A DNA stretch of 63,947 nucleotides from Candidatus Hydrogenedentota bacterium. GTDB lineage: Bacteria; Hydrogenedentota; Hydrogenedentia; Hydrogenedentales; CAITNO01. The notes below the pieces were generated by a model that made no database searches, was not told the origin of the DNA, and saw only the letters and a program-made list of their open reading frames with translations. Both the position numbers and the translations under genes were made by a program. This document shows positions 28,760 through 38,362 of this stretch, in pieces; positions within the stretch are counted from its first letter, which is position 1, and each line of letters begins with the position of its first letter. Location of the stretch: positions 1-63,947 of the forward strand of contig JAAYBR010000041.1 of assembly GCA_012730045.1 (NCBI GenBank). The letters run 5' to 3'.

Positions 28760-29157
28760 GTGTATCCCGCCCCGTTGGTGCCGTCGGTCTTGAGCATGGC
28801 CCACAAGGTGACATAGTCCCCCTGCAGCGCCGACGTGTCCACTTTCGTGGTGAGCGGCACTAAATTCCCCTCCGCCGTCTCGGGCGCGGTGTTGTAGACA
28901 ACGGCCACGTCATACACGGCGCCACGGGCAAACTTGGCGGGGAGCAGGACGGACCCGTCCGCGGGGACGGCCTGCCCGAGCCGCTCGGGCCCCCAGTCCT
29001 CGGCGGTTTCAGGGGTGACCAGAATGGACACCACCGGGTAGTCGCCCGGATTCGTGAAGAAGATTTGAAACGACGGCACCGCGCATCCCGGCACTCCGGC
29101 CAGCACCGCGACAAGACCCACAGCCACTCCCAGCCACACCATGAAACGCCTTGCCAT
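28741..29157 (-). CDS. Small exported protein or lipoprotein, unknown function
   Basis: A 138-aa protein with a signal peptide ending near GVPGC, a weak lipobox with Cys at about residue 24. The rest, with SFQIFFTNPGDYPVVSILVT and GSVLLPAKFARGAVYDVAVV, reads as a single beta-sandwich. AAAGGAGCGGAGGTC precedes the ATG at 29157. No family is recognised. It is convergent with the phosphoesterase gene and overlaps it by 19 bp. Confidence 0.7.
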   Translation of the reverse strand: MARRFMVWLGVAVGLVAVLAGVPGCAVPSFQIFFTNPGDYPVVSILVTPETAEDWGPERLGQAVPADGSVLLPAKFARGAVYDVAVVYNTAPETAEGNLVPLTTKVDTSALQGDYVTLWAMLKTDGTNGAGYTYGLPD

Positions 29158-29334
29158 GACCTCCGCTCCTTTGGTTTCCGCCAAGAAAAAAGAAGGCACG
29201 CGGACAGCCCGCCTCTCCCGATGGTAGGGGACCGGCGGGAAAATGTCAAGCCCGGGCCGCCCGGTTGGGGTACAATGGCGGGGGCCGCGCCCGCTGCGGG
29301 CGGCGGCGCGTCGCGCAACCCCCGGAACCCGCAG

Positions 29335-29943
29335 ATGCTTTCTTTCCTGAACCGCCACCGGCTCGCGATCGGGCTGCTCGTGTTGGCGGCCGTCACGGCC
29401 TACGGCCTGCGCGCCTTCTTCCACGAGGACTGGCGGGGGGCGCTGGTGATGTCCCGGATTCCCTGGGCGGGTGCGCCGGTGATGTTTCTCCCGCCGCCCG
29501 CGGCGCTGTGGCTGGCCTCCTGGGTCTGGCCCCTGCTGCCGCTTTCCGCGCGGGCCTTTCCGGGGGAAACCCTGCGGAAGCCCGCCGTGCTGGCCGTGTC
29601 CTGCCTGACCCCCCTGGGATGGATTCTCAACAGCCTGGTGTTACACCTTGTCATACGGGAAAGCGCGCCGCCCTACGCGCTCTGGCAGGTGATTTTCCTG
29701 CCGCCGTCCTACATGTTCGCCGCGGCGGCCTCGGGCGTTCCCGGGGGGGTCGGCGTGGTGGAGACGCTGCTCGGGGCGACGCTGGTCCGGTGGATCAGCC
29801 TGCCGGACGCCCACGTCCTGCTTGCCGTGGCCGCGTTCCGGTTGATAACGTTTTGGGTGTGGGTGGGCGTGGGCTGGCTGGCGCTGCTGCGCGTGCTGCG
29901 GTGGCCCCCGGCCCAGGCGGCCGCGCCTGAAAAGGAGTCCTGA
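29335..29943 (+). CDS. Small membrane protein, UPF0104-like C-terminal half
   Basis: A 202-aa protein with five or so membrane helices. The segment SGVPGGVGVVETLLGATLV and the later AFRLITFWVWVGVGWLALL resemble the PGGxGVxE and RLxTFW features of lysylphosphatidylglycerol-synthase-type (UPF0104/YbhN) flippase proteins, which usually have about 300 residues and eight helices. This one would be a short form. The start is uncertain: the ATG at 29275 is also open. TACAAT at 29271-29276 could be a -10, which would favour the ATG at 29335. A radical SAM gene follows after one base. Confidence 0.6.
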   Translation: MLSFLNRHRLAIGLLVLAAVTAYGLRAFFHEDWRGALVMSRIPWAGAPVMFLPPPAALWLASWVWPLLPLSARAFPGETLRKPAVLAVSCLTPLGWILNSLVLHLVIRESAPPYALWQVIFLPPSYMFAAAASGVPGGVGVVETLLGATLVRWISLPDAHVLLAVAAFRLITFWVWVGVGWLALLRVLRWPPAQAAAPEKES

Positions 29944-29944
29944 C

Positions 29945-30952
29945 ATGGCGGGAAGCCCGGTGCGTTCCATCCGGCGGTCGCTGACAGCGGCCGCGGCGCT
30001 GGGACGGGTGTTCCTGCTGCGCCGCCGGGTGCCGCTGTTCGTCTCGTGGAACGTCACGTTCCGGTGCAACCTGCACTGCAAATACTGCGGGGCGTGCGAC
30101 GCGCCGAAGACCGAGATGGACTCCGCCGGCATCTGCCGGGGGCTGGACGACCTGTGGGCCCTGGGCGCGCGGTGGATCACCTTCGGCGGCGGCGAGCCGC
30201 TGCTGCGGGAGGACATCGGCGCCCTCGTGGACCATGCGAAAGCCCTGGGCTTCGAGGTGTTTATCAGCACCAACGGCTGGTTTGTCAAGCGCCGGGCGGA
30301 CGTGGTGCGGCGGGCGGACCATGTGAACCTGAGCCTGGACGGCGGCCGCGAGGCGCACGACGCCGTGCGCGGGCCGGGGGCCTTTGACAAGACAGTGGAG
30401 GGGGCGGCTTATTGCCTTTCCCAGGGGGTGCCGGTGTCGCTCCAATGCACGCTCTCGGCGCTCAATCTGGACTCGGTGGGCGAGGTGCTGGCGGTGGCGA
30501 AGTCGCTGGGCGTTTATGTCATGTTCCACCCGGCGACCGCGTGGCTCGACTCCTCGCGGAAGCCCAACCCCATCGCCCCGGAGCCGGAGGCGTACCGGCA
30601 GGCTGTTGACCGGGTGGCGGCGGCCAAGCGCGCCGGCGCGCCGGTGGCCAACTCGCTGGAGGGCCTGAAACACCTGCGGCACTGGCCCGACACCACGCCC
30701 ATCTGGTGCGGCGCGGGCCGGATCATGGCGGTGGTCGAGCCGGACGGCCGGCTCTTCGCGTGCCACCAGTGCGAGTTTGACGGCGCGCCCCCGGAAGACG
30801 GGCCGGTGCCGTCCCTCCTCGACCAGTTCACGGCGCTGTCCCCCCTGAAGGGCTGCGGGCAGTGCTGGTGCGGCCCCGTGGTGGACCTGGCGATGATCTT
30901 TTCGATGAAGCCCCGCGCGCTGTCGGCCGCGGTGCGGAGGATTTTTGAGTAA
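29945..30952 (+). CDS. Radical SAM protein with SPASM-like cysteine-rich end
   Basis: A 335-aa enzyme with the CxxxCxxC cluster in FRCNLHCKYCG (near residue 45), GGGEPLL for SAM binding, and FISTNG and LSLDGG strands of the barrel. The C-terminal part has CGAGRIMAVVEPDGRLFACHQC, then GCGQCWCG, a Cys pattern suited to one auxiliary [4Fe-4S] cluster as in SPASM/twitch proteins. AAGGAG precedes the ATG, and the gene sits in a coupled run (1-bp gap upstream, TAATG overlap downstream). No precursor peptide was found nearby. The product could modify a small molecule, lipid or peptide. Confidence 0.88.
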   Translation: MAGSPVRSIRRSLTAAAALGRVFLLRRRVPLFVSWNVTFRCNLHCKYCGACDAPKTEMDSAGICRGLDDLWALGARWITFGGGEPLLREDIGALVDHAKALGFEVFISTNGWFVKRRADVVRRADHVNLSLDGGREAHDAVRGPGAFDKTVEGAAYCLSQGVPVSLQCTLSALNLDSVGEVLAVAKSLGVYVMFHPATAWLDSSRKPNPIAPEPEAYRQAVDRVAAAKRAGAPVANSLEGLKHLRHWPDTTPIWCGAGRIMAVVEPDGRLFACHQCEFDGAPPEDGPVPSLLDQFTALSPLKGCGQCWCGPVVDLAMIFSMKPRALSAAVRRIFE

Positions 30953-31155
30953 TGCTCATTCTCGGCCTCAGCGAGGACCTGTTCGACGCGGGCGCGTCGC
31001 TCACCGACGGCGAGCGGGTCCTGTTCGCCTCCAATGAGCGGCGCCGCATGCGCCGAAAGAAGAGTCCGAAGTCCTCTGCCGGGCAGAACCGGGTCTTGTT
31101 TCGCGAAAAGACCGTTCCTCGCGGCGCGGAAGAACGGAGGAGGATCGTCCAATGA
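30952..31155 (+). pseudogene. Truncated carbamoyltransferase (NodU/CmcH-type) N-terminal stub
   Basis: A 67-aa frame whose first 40 residues (ILGLSEDLFDAGASLTDGER, then [18 protein letters not shown]) match the start of NodU/CmcH/TobZ carbamoyltransferases, where a Gly-Leu/Ile-Ser, a DxxA and an NEER(F)xRRK motif are typical. The remaining several hundred residues are missing. From about 31060 the sequence turns into hairpin-rich repeat DNA. Both ends still overlap neighbours (TAATG with the radical SAM gene, ATGA with rfbA), so translation coupling is kept although the enzyme cannot be functional. An independent small protein is possible but unlikely. Confidence 0.65.
31086..31117. repeat. 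Imperfect hairpin inside the carbamoyltransferase stub
   Basis: GAAC (31086) pairs with GTTC (31117), GGTCTT with AAGACC, and the centre TTTCGCGAAA is a perfect palindrome. The hairpin is near the point where the carbamoyltransferase similarity ends, so it may mark the insertion or deletion joint. Confidence 0.55.
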
Positions 31156-32027
31156 AGGGAATCGTGCTGGCGGGCGGCGCGGGCACGCGCCTGCACCCCC
31201 TGACCGTGGCGGTCAGCAAGCAGCTGCTGCCGGTCTACGACAAGCCGATGGTCTACTACCCCCTGAGCGTCCTCATGCTCGCGGGCATCCGCGACATCCT
31301 GCTCATCTCCACGCCCCACGACCTGCCGCTCTTCGAGCGGCTCCTGGGCGACGGGTCCCAGTGGGGCGTGTCCATTGCCTACGCCGCCCAGCCGAAACCC
31401 GAGGGCCTCGCGCAGGCCTTCGTCATCGGCGCGGACTTCATCGGCGACGGGCCCTCCTGCCTCGTCCTCGGCGACAACATCTTCTACGGCCACGGCGTCG
31501 GCGGCGCGCTCCAGGACGCCGCCGCCCTCACCGACGGCGCGCTCATCTTCGCCTACTACGTCAGCGAGCCGGCGCGCTACGGCGTCGTCGAGTTCGACGC
31601 CGCCGGCCGCGCCGTCAGCCTGGAGGAGAAGCCCGCGAAGCCGAAGAGCCCCTACGCCGTGCCGGGGCTCTACTTCTACGGCCCCGGCGTGGCGGAGCGC
31701 GCCCGCGCCCTGCGCCCCGGTCCCCGCGGCGAGCTGGAGATCACCGACCTCAACCGCCTCTACCTCGACGAGGGGCGGCTCCAGGTGCGCGTCCTCGGGC
31801 GCGGCGTTGCCTGGCTCGACACGGGCACCAACCGCAGCCTCATGGAGGCTGGCCAGTTCGTGCAGGTCATCGAGGACCGGCAGGGGCTCAAGATCGCCTG
31901 CCTGGAGGAAATTGCCCTCGCCCAGGGCTGGATCGGGCTCCCGGAGCTGCGCGCCGCCTGCGACCGAATGGGCAAGAGCTCCTACGCCGACTACCTGCGT
32001 CGGCTCCTCGACCGGAGCGGCGGCTGA
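31152..32027 (+). CDS. rfbA: Glucose-1-phosphate thymidylyltransferase
   Basis: A 291-aa nucleotidyltransferase making dTDP-glucose from glucose-1-phosphate and dTTP, first step to dTDP-L-rhamnose and other dTDP sugars. Motifs: [16 protein letters not shown] (signature loop), [26 protein letters not shown] (metal Asp), EEKPAKPKS and WLDTGT. Length matches RfbA/RmlA. The ATG overlaps the stop of the carbamoyltransferase stub and has GGAGGA upstream. rfbB, rfbC and rfbD are not in this window. Confidence 0.95.
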   Translation: MKGIVLAGGAGTRLHPLTVAVSKQLLPVYDKPMVYYPLSVLMLAGIRDILLISTPHDLPLFERLLGDGSQWGVSIAYAAQPKPEGLAQAFVIGADFIGDGPSCLVLGDNIFYGHGVGGALQDAAALTDGALIFAYYVSEPARYGVVEFDAAGRAVSLEEKPAKPKSPYAVPGLYFYGPGVAERARALRPGPRGELEITDLNRLYLDEGRLQVRVLGRGVAWLDTGTNRSLMEAGQFVQVIEDRQGLKIACLEEIALAQGWIGLPELRAACDRMGKSSYADYLRRLLDRSGG

Positions 32028-32050
32028 CGTGGGGATGCGCCCCGGTGTGG

Positions 32051-32056
32051 TAAAAT
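32051..32056 (+). promoter_or_regulatory. Possible -10 box (TAAAAT) just before smpB
   Basis: TAAAAT ends 7 bp before the ATG at 32064. If it is the -10 element, transcription would begin at or next to that ATG, giving a leaderless or almost leaderless smpB mRNA. An in-frame ATG at 32055 overlaps the box and would then be excluded. Confidence 0.4.
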
Positions 32057-32063
32057 GCCCTCC

Positions 32064-32525
32064 ATGGGCGAGAAAATCATCACAACGAACCGCAGGGCGT
32101 ACCATGAGTACCATGTCCTGGACAAGACGGAGGCGGGCATCGCGCTCCAGGGCACGGAGGTGAAGTCGCTGCGGATCAAGGGCGCCATCCAGTTGAAGGA
32201 CAGTTATGTCTCCTTCGACGGGGGGGAGGCGTTCCTGATCGGGGCGCACATCAGCCCCTATGAGCAGGGGAACATCAACAACCACGCGCCGGAGCGGCCG
32301 CGGCGGCTGCTGCTGCACAAGCGGGAAATCGCCCGCATGGCCGCGAAGGTGGCGGAAAAGGGGCTGACCGTGGTGCCCCTGAGCCTGTACTTCAAGGAGG
32401 GAAAGGTGAAGGTCGAGATCGGCCTCTGCCAGGGCAAGCACACCTTTGACAAGCGGGCCGTCCTGAAGGAAAAGGAAGGCCGGCGCGAGGTGGAGCGCGC
32501 GGTCAAGGCCGCGAAGCGGAAGTAG
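32064..32525 (+). CDS. smpB: SsrA-binding protein SmpB
   Basis: A 153-aa tmRNA-binding protein of the trans-translation system that frees stalled ribosomes. Family motifs: NRRAYHEYHVLDKTEAGIAL, GTEVKSLR, YVSFDGGEAFLIGAHISPYE, RPRRLLLHKREI and the basic tail GKHTFDKRAVLKEKEGRREV. Length is usual. The ATG at 32064 (MGEKIITTNRRA) fits family starts better than an in-frame ATG at 32055. No Shine-Dalgarno is seen. The thioesterase gene follows 4 bp on. The tmRNA gene ssrA was not found here. Confidence 0.95.
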   Translation: MGEKIITTNRRAYHEYHVLDKTEAGIALQGTEVKSLRIKGAIQLKDSYVSFDGGEAFLIGAHISPYEQGNINNHAPERPRRLLLHKREIARMAAKVAEKGLTVVPLSLYFKEGKVKVEIGLCQGKHTFDKRAVLKEKEGRREVERAVKAAKRK

Positions 32526-32529
32526 GCCC

Positions 32530-32961
32530 GTGACGACGCCCCCCGAGCACCGCCCGCTGCTGGTGGAAATCCGCCCGCTCATCCAGCCCTACCACATTGA
32601 CTACGCCATGCACGTGAACAACGCGGTGTATGTGCGGTGGCTGGAGGACCTCCGGATGGAGTTTCTCCGGCGGCATTGCGACGCGCGGGCGCTCACGGAG
32701 GCGGGAATCGCGCCGGTGGTGGCGCGCACGGAAATCAGCTACCTGAAGCCGCTGCGGCTCTTCGACGAGCCGGAGGCGCGCATGTGGTGCGCCGAGATGG
32801 GCCGCGCGACCATGACGCTGGAGGCGGAGATCACCGTGGGCGGCGAAACGCACACCCGCGCCCTCCAGCGGGTCATGATGGTGAACTGGAAAACGGAGCG
32901 CGCGGCGCGGGTCCCCGAAGAGCTGCGCAAGGCCTTCGCCGCCGCCGCCCCGGGCAGTTGA
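32530..32961 (+). CDS. Hotdog-fold acyl-CoA thioesterase (YbgC/4HBT type)
   Basis: A 143-aa hotdog protein. YHIDYAMHVNNAVYVRWLED matches the 4HBT active region, in which the Asp and the conserved Asn-Asn-x-x-Tyr segment position the thioester. The strand ARTEISYLKPLRLFDEPEAR and the later RALQRVMMVNWKT fit the rest of the fold. It probably hydrolyses acyl-CoA or acyl-ACP. The GTG start lies 4 bp after the smpB stop, so the two form an operon. The upstream smpB end and short spacing support GTG rather than an internal ATG. Confidence 0.87.
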   Translation: MTTPPEHRPLLVEIRPLIQPYHIDYAMHVNNAVYVRWLEDLRMEFLRRHCDARALTEAGIAPVVARTEISYLKPLRLFDEPEARMWCAEMGRATMTLEAEITVGGETHTRALQRVMMVNWKTERAARVPEELRKAFAAAAPGS

Positions 32962-33020
32962 GGTCGGGGACGCTCTTCTGTTCTGTAGGCGGTCCCGGAA
33001 ACGCGACCTCAAGGCGGCAC

Positions 33021-33155
33021 GCAGAACGAACCGGGCGCACGCTGTCCGGATACCCCCTTCGGCCGCGAGCAGAACGAACCGGGCGAACACTGCCCGGGTC
33101 CCCCCTTCGGCCGCGAGCAGAACGAACCGGGCGAACACTGTCCGGGTCCCCCCTT
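33021..33155. repeat. 48-bp tandem repeat, about 2.8 units
   Basis: Units start at 33021, 33069 and 33117, each with GCAGAACGAACCGGGCG. Between them come variable bases and then CCCCCTTCGGCCGCGA. The third unit runs into the left arm of the inverted repeat at 33141, sharing TCCGGGTCCCCCCTT with it. No spacers as in CRISPR: copies are directly joined. The rest of 32962-33298 holds a 9-bp inverted pair TTGAGGTCG (32955-32963) / CGACCTCAA (33003-33011). Confidence 0.75.
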
Positions 33156-33246
33156 CAGGGGGGGGTGGTTCGCGGGAGCGAACAGGGGGATGTTCTTAAT
33201 TTCGGGCTGTTCCCAGTTGCCCGGGCCCCCCATTACCCCTTGCGAA

Positions 33247-33275
33247 TTGCCATCTTGTCACACCATTCGTAGAAT
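33247..33275 (+). promoter_or_regulatory. Promoter of the DUF559 nuclease gene
   Basis: TTGCCA (33247-33252) and TAGAAT (33270-33275) are 17 bp apart, 23 bp before the ATG at 33299, and both lie inside the inverted repeat. The gene therefore carries its own promoter within the unit. Confidence 0.6.
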
Positions 33276-33298
33276 AATTGAACAACGCGGAGAGCACC

Positions 33299-33676
33299 AT
33301 GGCCGTCACGCGGAAAAACCTCCCCTACGAGCCGCACCTCGCCACCCTCGCGCGCAATCTCCGAAAGCGCGGCACCCTGGGCGAGGTGCTGCTGTGGCAG
33401 GCACTCAAGGGGAAGGCTCTCGGGGTGGCATTTCACCGCCAGGTCCCCGTGGACCGCTACATTCTCGACTTCTTCTGCCTGGAGAGGATGCTGGCGGTGG
33501 AGGTGGATGGAGAGACGCATGAACACCCCGATGCGGGCGTTCGCGATGTTGTCCGCCAGGAGCGGCTGGAAGCCTTCGGCATCAGGGTGATCCGCTTCAC
33601 GGAGGCGGAAGTGCGGCAGGACGTTTCCCGCGTGGTCGCGGCCATTGGCAGCGCCGTGGTGAAAGGCGCGGAGTAA
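33299..33676 (+). CDS. DUF559 endonuclease-domain protein (Vsr-like fold)
   Basis: A 125-aa protein of the DUF559 family, related to very-short-patch-repair (Vsr) and PD-(D/E)xK nucleases. Seen: LARNLRKRGTLGEVLLWQAL, FHRQVPVDRYILDFFC (catalytic-type Asp), LAVEVDGETHEH (Glu-x-Asp and His) and the strand FGIRVIRFTEAEV. The full domain is present, so it is likely folded and perhaps active. The ATG is chosen over an upstream TTG (33278) because GGAGAG stands 4 nt before it. It is alone between the arms of a perfect inverted repeat. Whether it cuts DNA at the repeat, aids repair or is only a passenger is unknown. Confidence 0.88.
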   Translation: MAVTRKNLPYEPHLATLARNLRKRGTLGEVLLWQALKGKALGVAFHRQVPVDRYILDFFCLERMLAVEVDGETHEHPDAGVRDVVRQERLEAFGIRVIRFTEAEVRQDVSRVVAAIGSAVVKGAE

Positions 33677-33809
33677 AGAACATCCCCCTGTTCGCTCCCG
33701 CGAACCACCCCCCCCTGAAGGGGGGACCCGGATGGGGAGCGCCCCGCGGTCACCTGACCGTCCACCGGACAAATGTCACATGGCCGCGATCGCTTTGACC
33801 CCGGTCCCG

Positions 33810-36371
<2,562 letters not shown>

Positions 36372-36591
36372 GGAATGACTCTCCTGTGCGGGGCCTGCGG
36401 CGGCCAGCCCGCGCCGCCGCCCCTGCCCCCGAAGGCGCCGGCCGGAGGAGCCGCCGCGCCCCGTCGGGCTGTCTTTGTGGGTTGTTTTTCCTGAAAGGGT
36501 GCTTCCCGTACCGCCCCGCACCCCGGTGTGGTCCCGTCCATGGTACCAACTGGGCCTGTTTGAACACAAACACCGAAAGGGGCGGTTTCAT

Positions 36592-36620
36592 TTGCGGACC
36601 GGGGGGCGCTGTGCTAGAAT
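36592..36620 (+). promoter_or_regulatory. Promoter of the exported protein at 36645
   Basis: TTGCGG (36592-36597) and TAGAAT (36615-36620) are 17 bp apart and 24 bp before the ATG. The -35 matches only its first three bases. Confidence 0.5.
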
Positions 36621-36644
36621 GCATCCAATCTCGGAGGACAGACC

Positions 36645-37136
36645 ATGTCTCGGCACACCACAATCCTGAGTCTTGCGCTGGCGGCGGTCATGCTGGCCGG
36701 TTTCGGCTGCGCGCGGGCGGCCCGCGACACCACCGGGTTCGCCGTGCATGAGGAGGCCACGGTGAAGGCGCCGATGGAGGAAACCTGGCAGGCGGTCAAG
36801 AGCGTCCTCCGCGAGCAGGAGTACGACATCTACACGCGGGACAAGCGCGGCGCCTTCGTCGCCTACAGCGACGCCCGCCGCGTGCTGATGGTGCAGCCCA
36901 AGCGCGAGAAGTACACCATTGACGTCGTCGCCGTGAACGACGCCGAGTCCAAGGTGGTCGTCGAGGCCGTCCGCCAGATCTACGGCGTGACGCTGCTCAC
37001 CTACCCCGGCTGGCACGACCGCAAGCTCACGGACAACACCCAGGCTAAGGCGCTGCTGGACGCGGTCACCGCGAAGGTCGGCGGCGCGCCCGCCGAACCG
37101 GCGGTCGAGGACGCCCAGCCCGCCGCCGAGGGCTGA
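36645..37136 (+). CDS. Exported protein or lipoprotein, unknown function
   Basis: A 163-aa protein with a signal peptide (LALAAVMLAGFGC); Cys at about residue 22 follows an imperfect lipobox, so lipid attachment is likely but not certain. The body (VKAPMEETWQAVKSVLREQE, YDIYTRDKRGAFVAYSD, VVVEAVRQIYGVTLLTYPGW) looks like a single alpha/beta domain of the DUF3568 or NlpE-like size. A Pro/Ala/Glu-rich tail ends it. TCGGAGGACAG precedes the ATG. It is convergent with the sfsA fusion gene, 4 bp apart. Confidence 0.75.
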   Translation: MSRHTTILSLALAAVMLAGFGCARAARDTTGFAVHEEATVKAPMEETWQAVKSVLREQEYDIYTRDKRGAFVAYSDARRVLMVQPKREKYTIDVVAVNDAESKVVVEAVRQIYGVTLLTYPGWHDRKLTDNTQAKALLDAVTAKVGGAPAEPAVEDAQPAAEG

Positions 37137-37140
37137 GCCC

Positions 37141-38310
37141 CTACTCCGCCCCGTCCGGCACCGTCATGCGGAACCGCTCCAGAACCCGGTGGACTTCCGG
37201 GCGGTCCAGCGGGTGTTCCCGGCTGAAAAACAGGTGGGTTTCGCACGCGCAGTCGCCGCATCCAAACCCCTTCGGACCCGGCGTCAGCACCTCCCCCAGC
37301 GCCCGCGCAATGTCGCACTCCCGGCGCTCCGCGCTCCGCAGCGCCAGCACCTCCGCGCCGTCCGCAGCGTCCCGCAGGTAGTCCGCGTGCCAATGGCGCG
37401 CCTTGCCGCGCCGCAGGTGCCGCGCCATCCGCGCCCGCAGTCCCCGCATCGCCGACCCCACATACACCCAGTGCCCCGCCGGAAAGGCCAGCGGGCCCAG
37501 CGCGCCCGTTTCCACCGTCTTGGGACGGTCCAGCCGCAGGATCAGCCAGTAGGCCCCCCGGTCGCCCTGCTCGCACGCCACATGCCCCCACGGCACGGGC
37601 AGCTCCCGGATGCGGGACGTGTCCAGCGCCATCCGCGCGTTCCACGACAGGGCCAGCGGGACCACCCGCACCTGCTCCCGCACCGCGCACAGGGTCCCGC
37701 TGAACGCCGGGTCCGTGTGGTAGTCCGGGCTGAACCACGCGACCTCCGCGTCGTGCACAAGAAACAGGACCGCGCAGCGGCGCCCGGCCCGCGCAAGCTC
37801 GGCGAGTTCCTCCAGATGGCGGCGGCCGCGATCGGTCACCGCGTCGGGGAACATGGCGCAGTTCCCGCCGAAGAGGGTGCAGGACTTCACCTCGACCAGC
37901 ATCTCCCCCGCCGGGCCGCGCAGCAGGAAGTCGAAACGGCTCCCGCCGACGGGCACCTCGGCGCGGACCACCTCCTGGTCCCCCCAGCCGGGCACGAGAC
38001 GGCGGTCGAGAAGCCACCGGGCCACCCGGTTGTTCCACTGCGTGTGCAGCAGCACGGGCCGCTTTCCGCGCATCACGGCGACCACTGTCGGACGCCGCCC
38101 GGGCGCCTCCGCCGGGGGCGGCGCGAGGAGCAGCCGCGCGCCGGGCAGCAGCAGCTCGCGCAGGCGGCCGGGGTTGGGCATGTGCGCCTCCACCGCCGCG
38201 CCGTCCGGCCCCTCCGCGACCACCACAAATCGGTTGGGGCGCGACACAAAGGACGCCCGCACGAGCCGGGAGGGGTTTACGGGCAGCGGGGATTCCTGGG
38301 GCGGGGACAT
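37141..38310 (-). CDS. sfsA: SfsA-DUF123 fusion (two nuclease-type domains)
   Basis: A 389-aa protein joining two families. Residues about 10-235 are SfsA, a PD-(D/E)xK-like DNA-binding/nuclease protein: RPNRFVVVAEGPDG, HMPNPGRLRELLLPG, GGSRFDFLLRG, MLVEVKSCTL, FPDAVTDRGRRHL, VLFLVHDAEV. Residues about 245-360 are DUF123, a GIY-YIG-related domain: GAYWLILRLDRP, GHWVYVGSAMRGLRARMARH, HWHADYLRD, FGCGDCACETHLFFS. The ATG at 38310 begins just ahead of the SfsA core and has AAGGAG about 10 nt upstream; an in-frame ATG further up (38364) overlaps the divergent gene. Both halves look intact. Confidence 0.88.
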   Translation of the reverse strand: MSPPQESPLPVNPSRLVRASFVSRPNRFVVVAEGPDGAAVEAHMPNPGRLRELLLPGARLLLAPPPAEAPGRRPTVVAVMRGKRPVLLHTQWNNRVARWLLDRRLVPGWGDQEVVRAEVPVGGSRFDFLLRGPAGEMLVEVKSCTLFGGNCAMFPDAVTDRGRRHLEELAELARAGRRCAVLFLVHDAEVAWFSPDYHTDPAFSGTLCAVREQVRVVPLALSWNARMALDTSRIRELPVPWGHVACEQGDRGAYWLILRLDRPKTVETGALGPLAFPAGHWVYVGSAMRGLRARMARHLRRGKARHWHADYLRDAADGAEVLALRSAERRECDIARALGEVLTPGPKGFGCGDCACETHLFFSREHPLDRPEVHRVLERFRMTVPDGAE

Positions 38311-38362
38311 GCGCGGGGCGCTCCTTCTGGGGTACACTCTCCCGCCGGGAGAGACGGTTTGC

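Larger units (their letters stand above)
33141..33732. mobile_element. Nuclease unit bounded by a perfect 57-bp inverted repeat
   Basis: Bases 33141-33197 are the exact reverse complement of 33676-33732. Each arm begins (outside) TCCGGGT, has hairpin CCCCCC-TTCA-GGGGGG, a second hairpin GTTCGC-GGGA-GCGAAC, and ends (inside) GGGGGATGTTCTT. The 478-bp interior holds one promoter and one gene for a DUF559 nuclease; the gene's stop codon TAA shares its last base with the right arm. No clear target-site duplication is seen. A gene-less relative lies at 43887-44016. Confidence 0.7.

Noticed and set aside
33021-33155. Considered as a CRISPR array
   Set aside because: The 48-bp units are directly joined without spacers, and no cas gene is in the window.
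33133-33740. Target-site duplication around the inverted-repeat nuclease unit
   Set aside because: Bases just outside the arms (ACTG on the left, TGGG on the right) do not match, so no duplication can be claimed.
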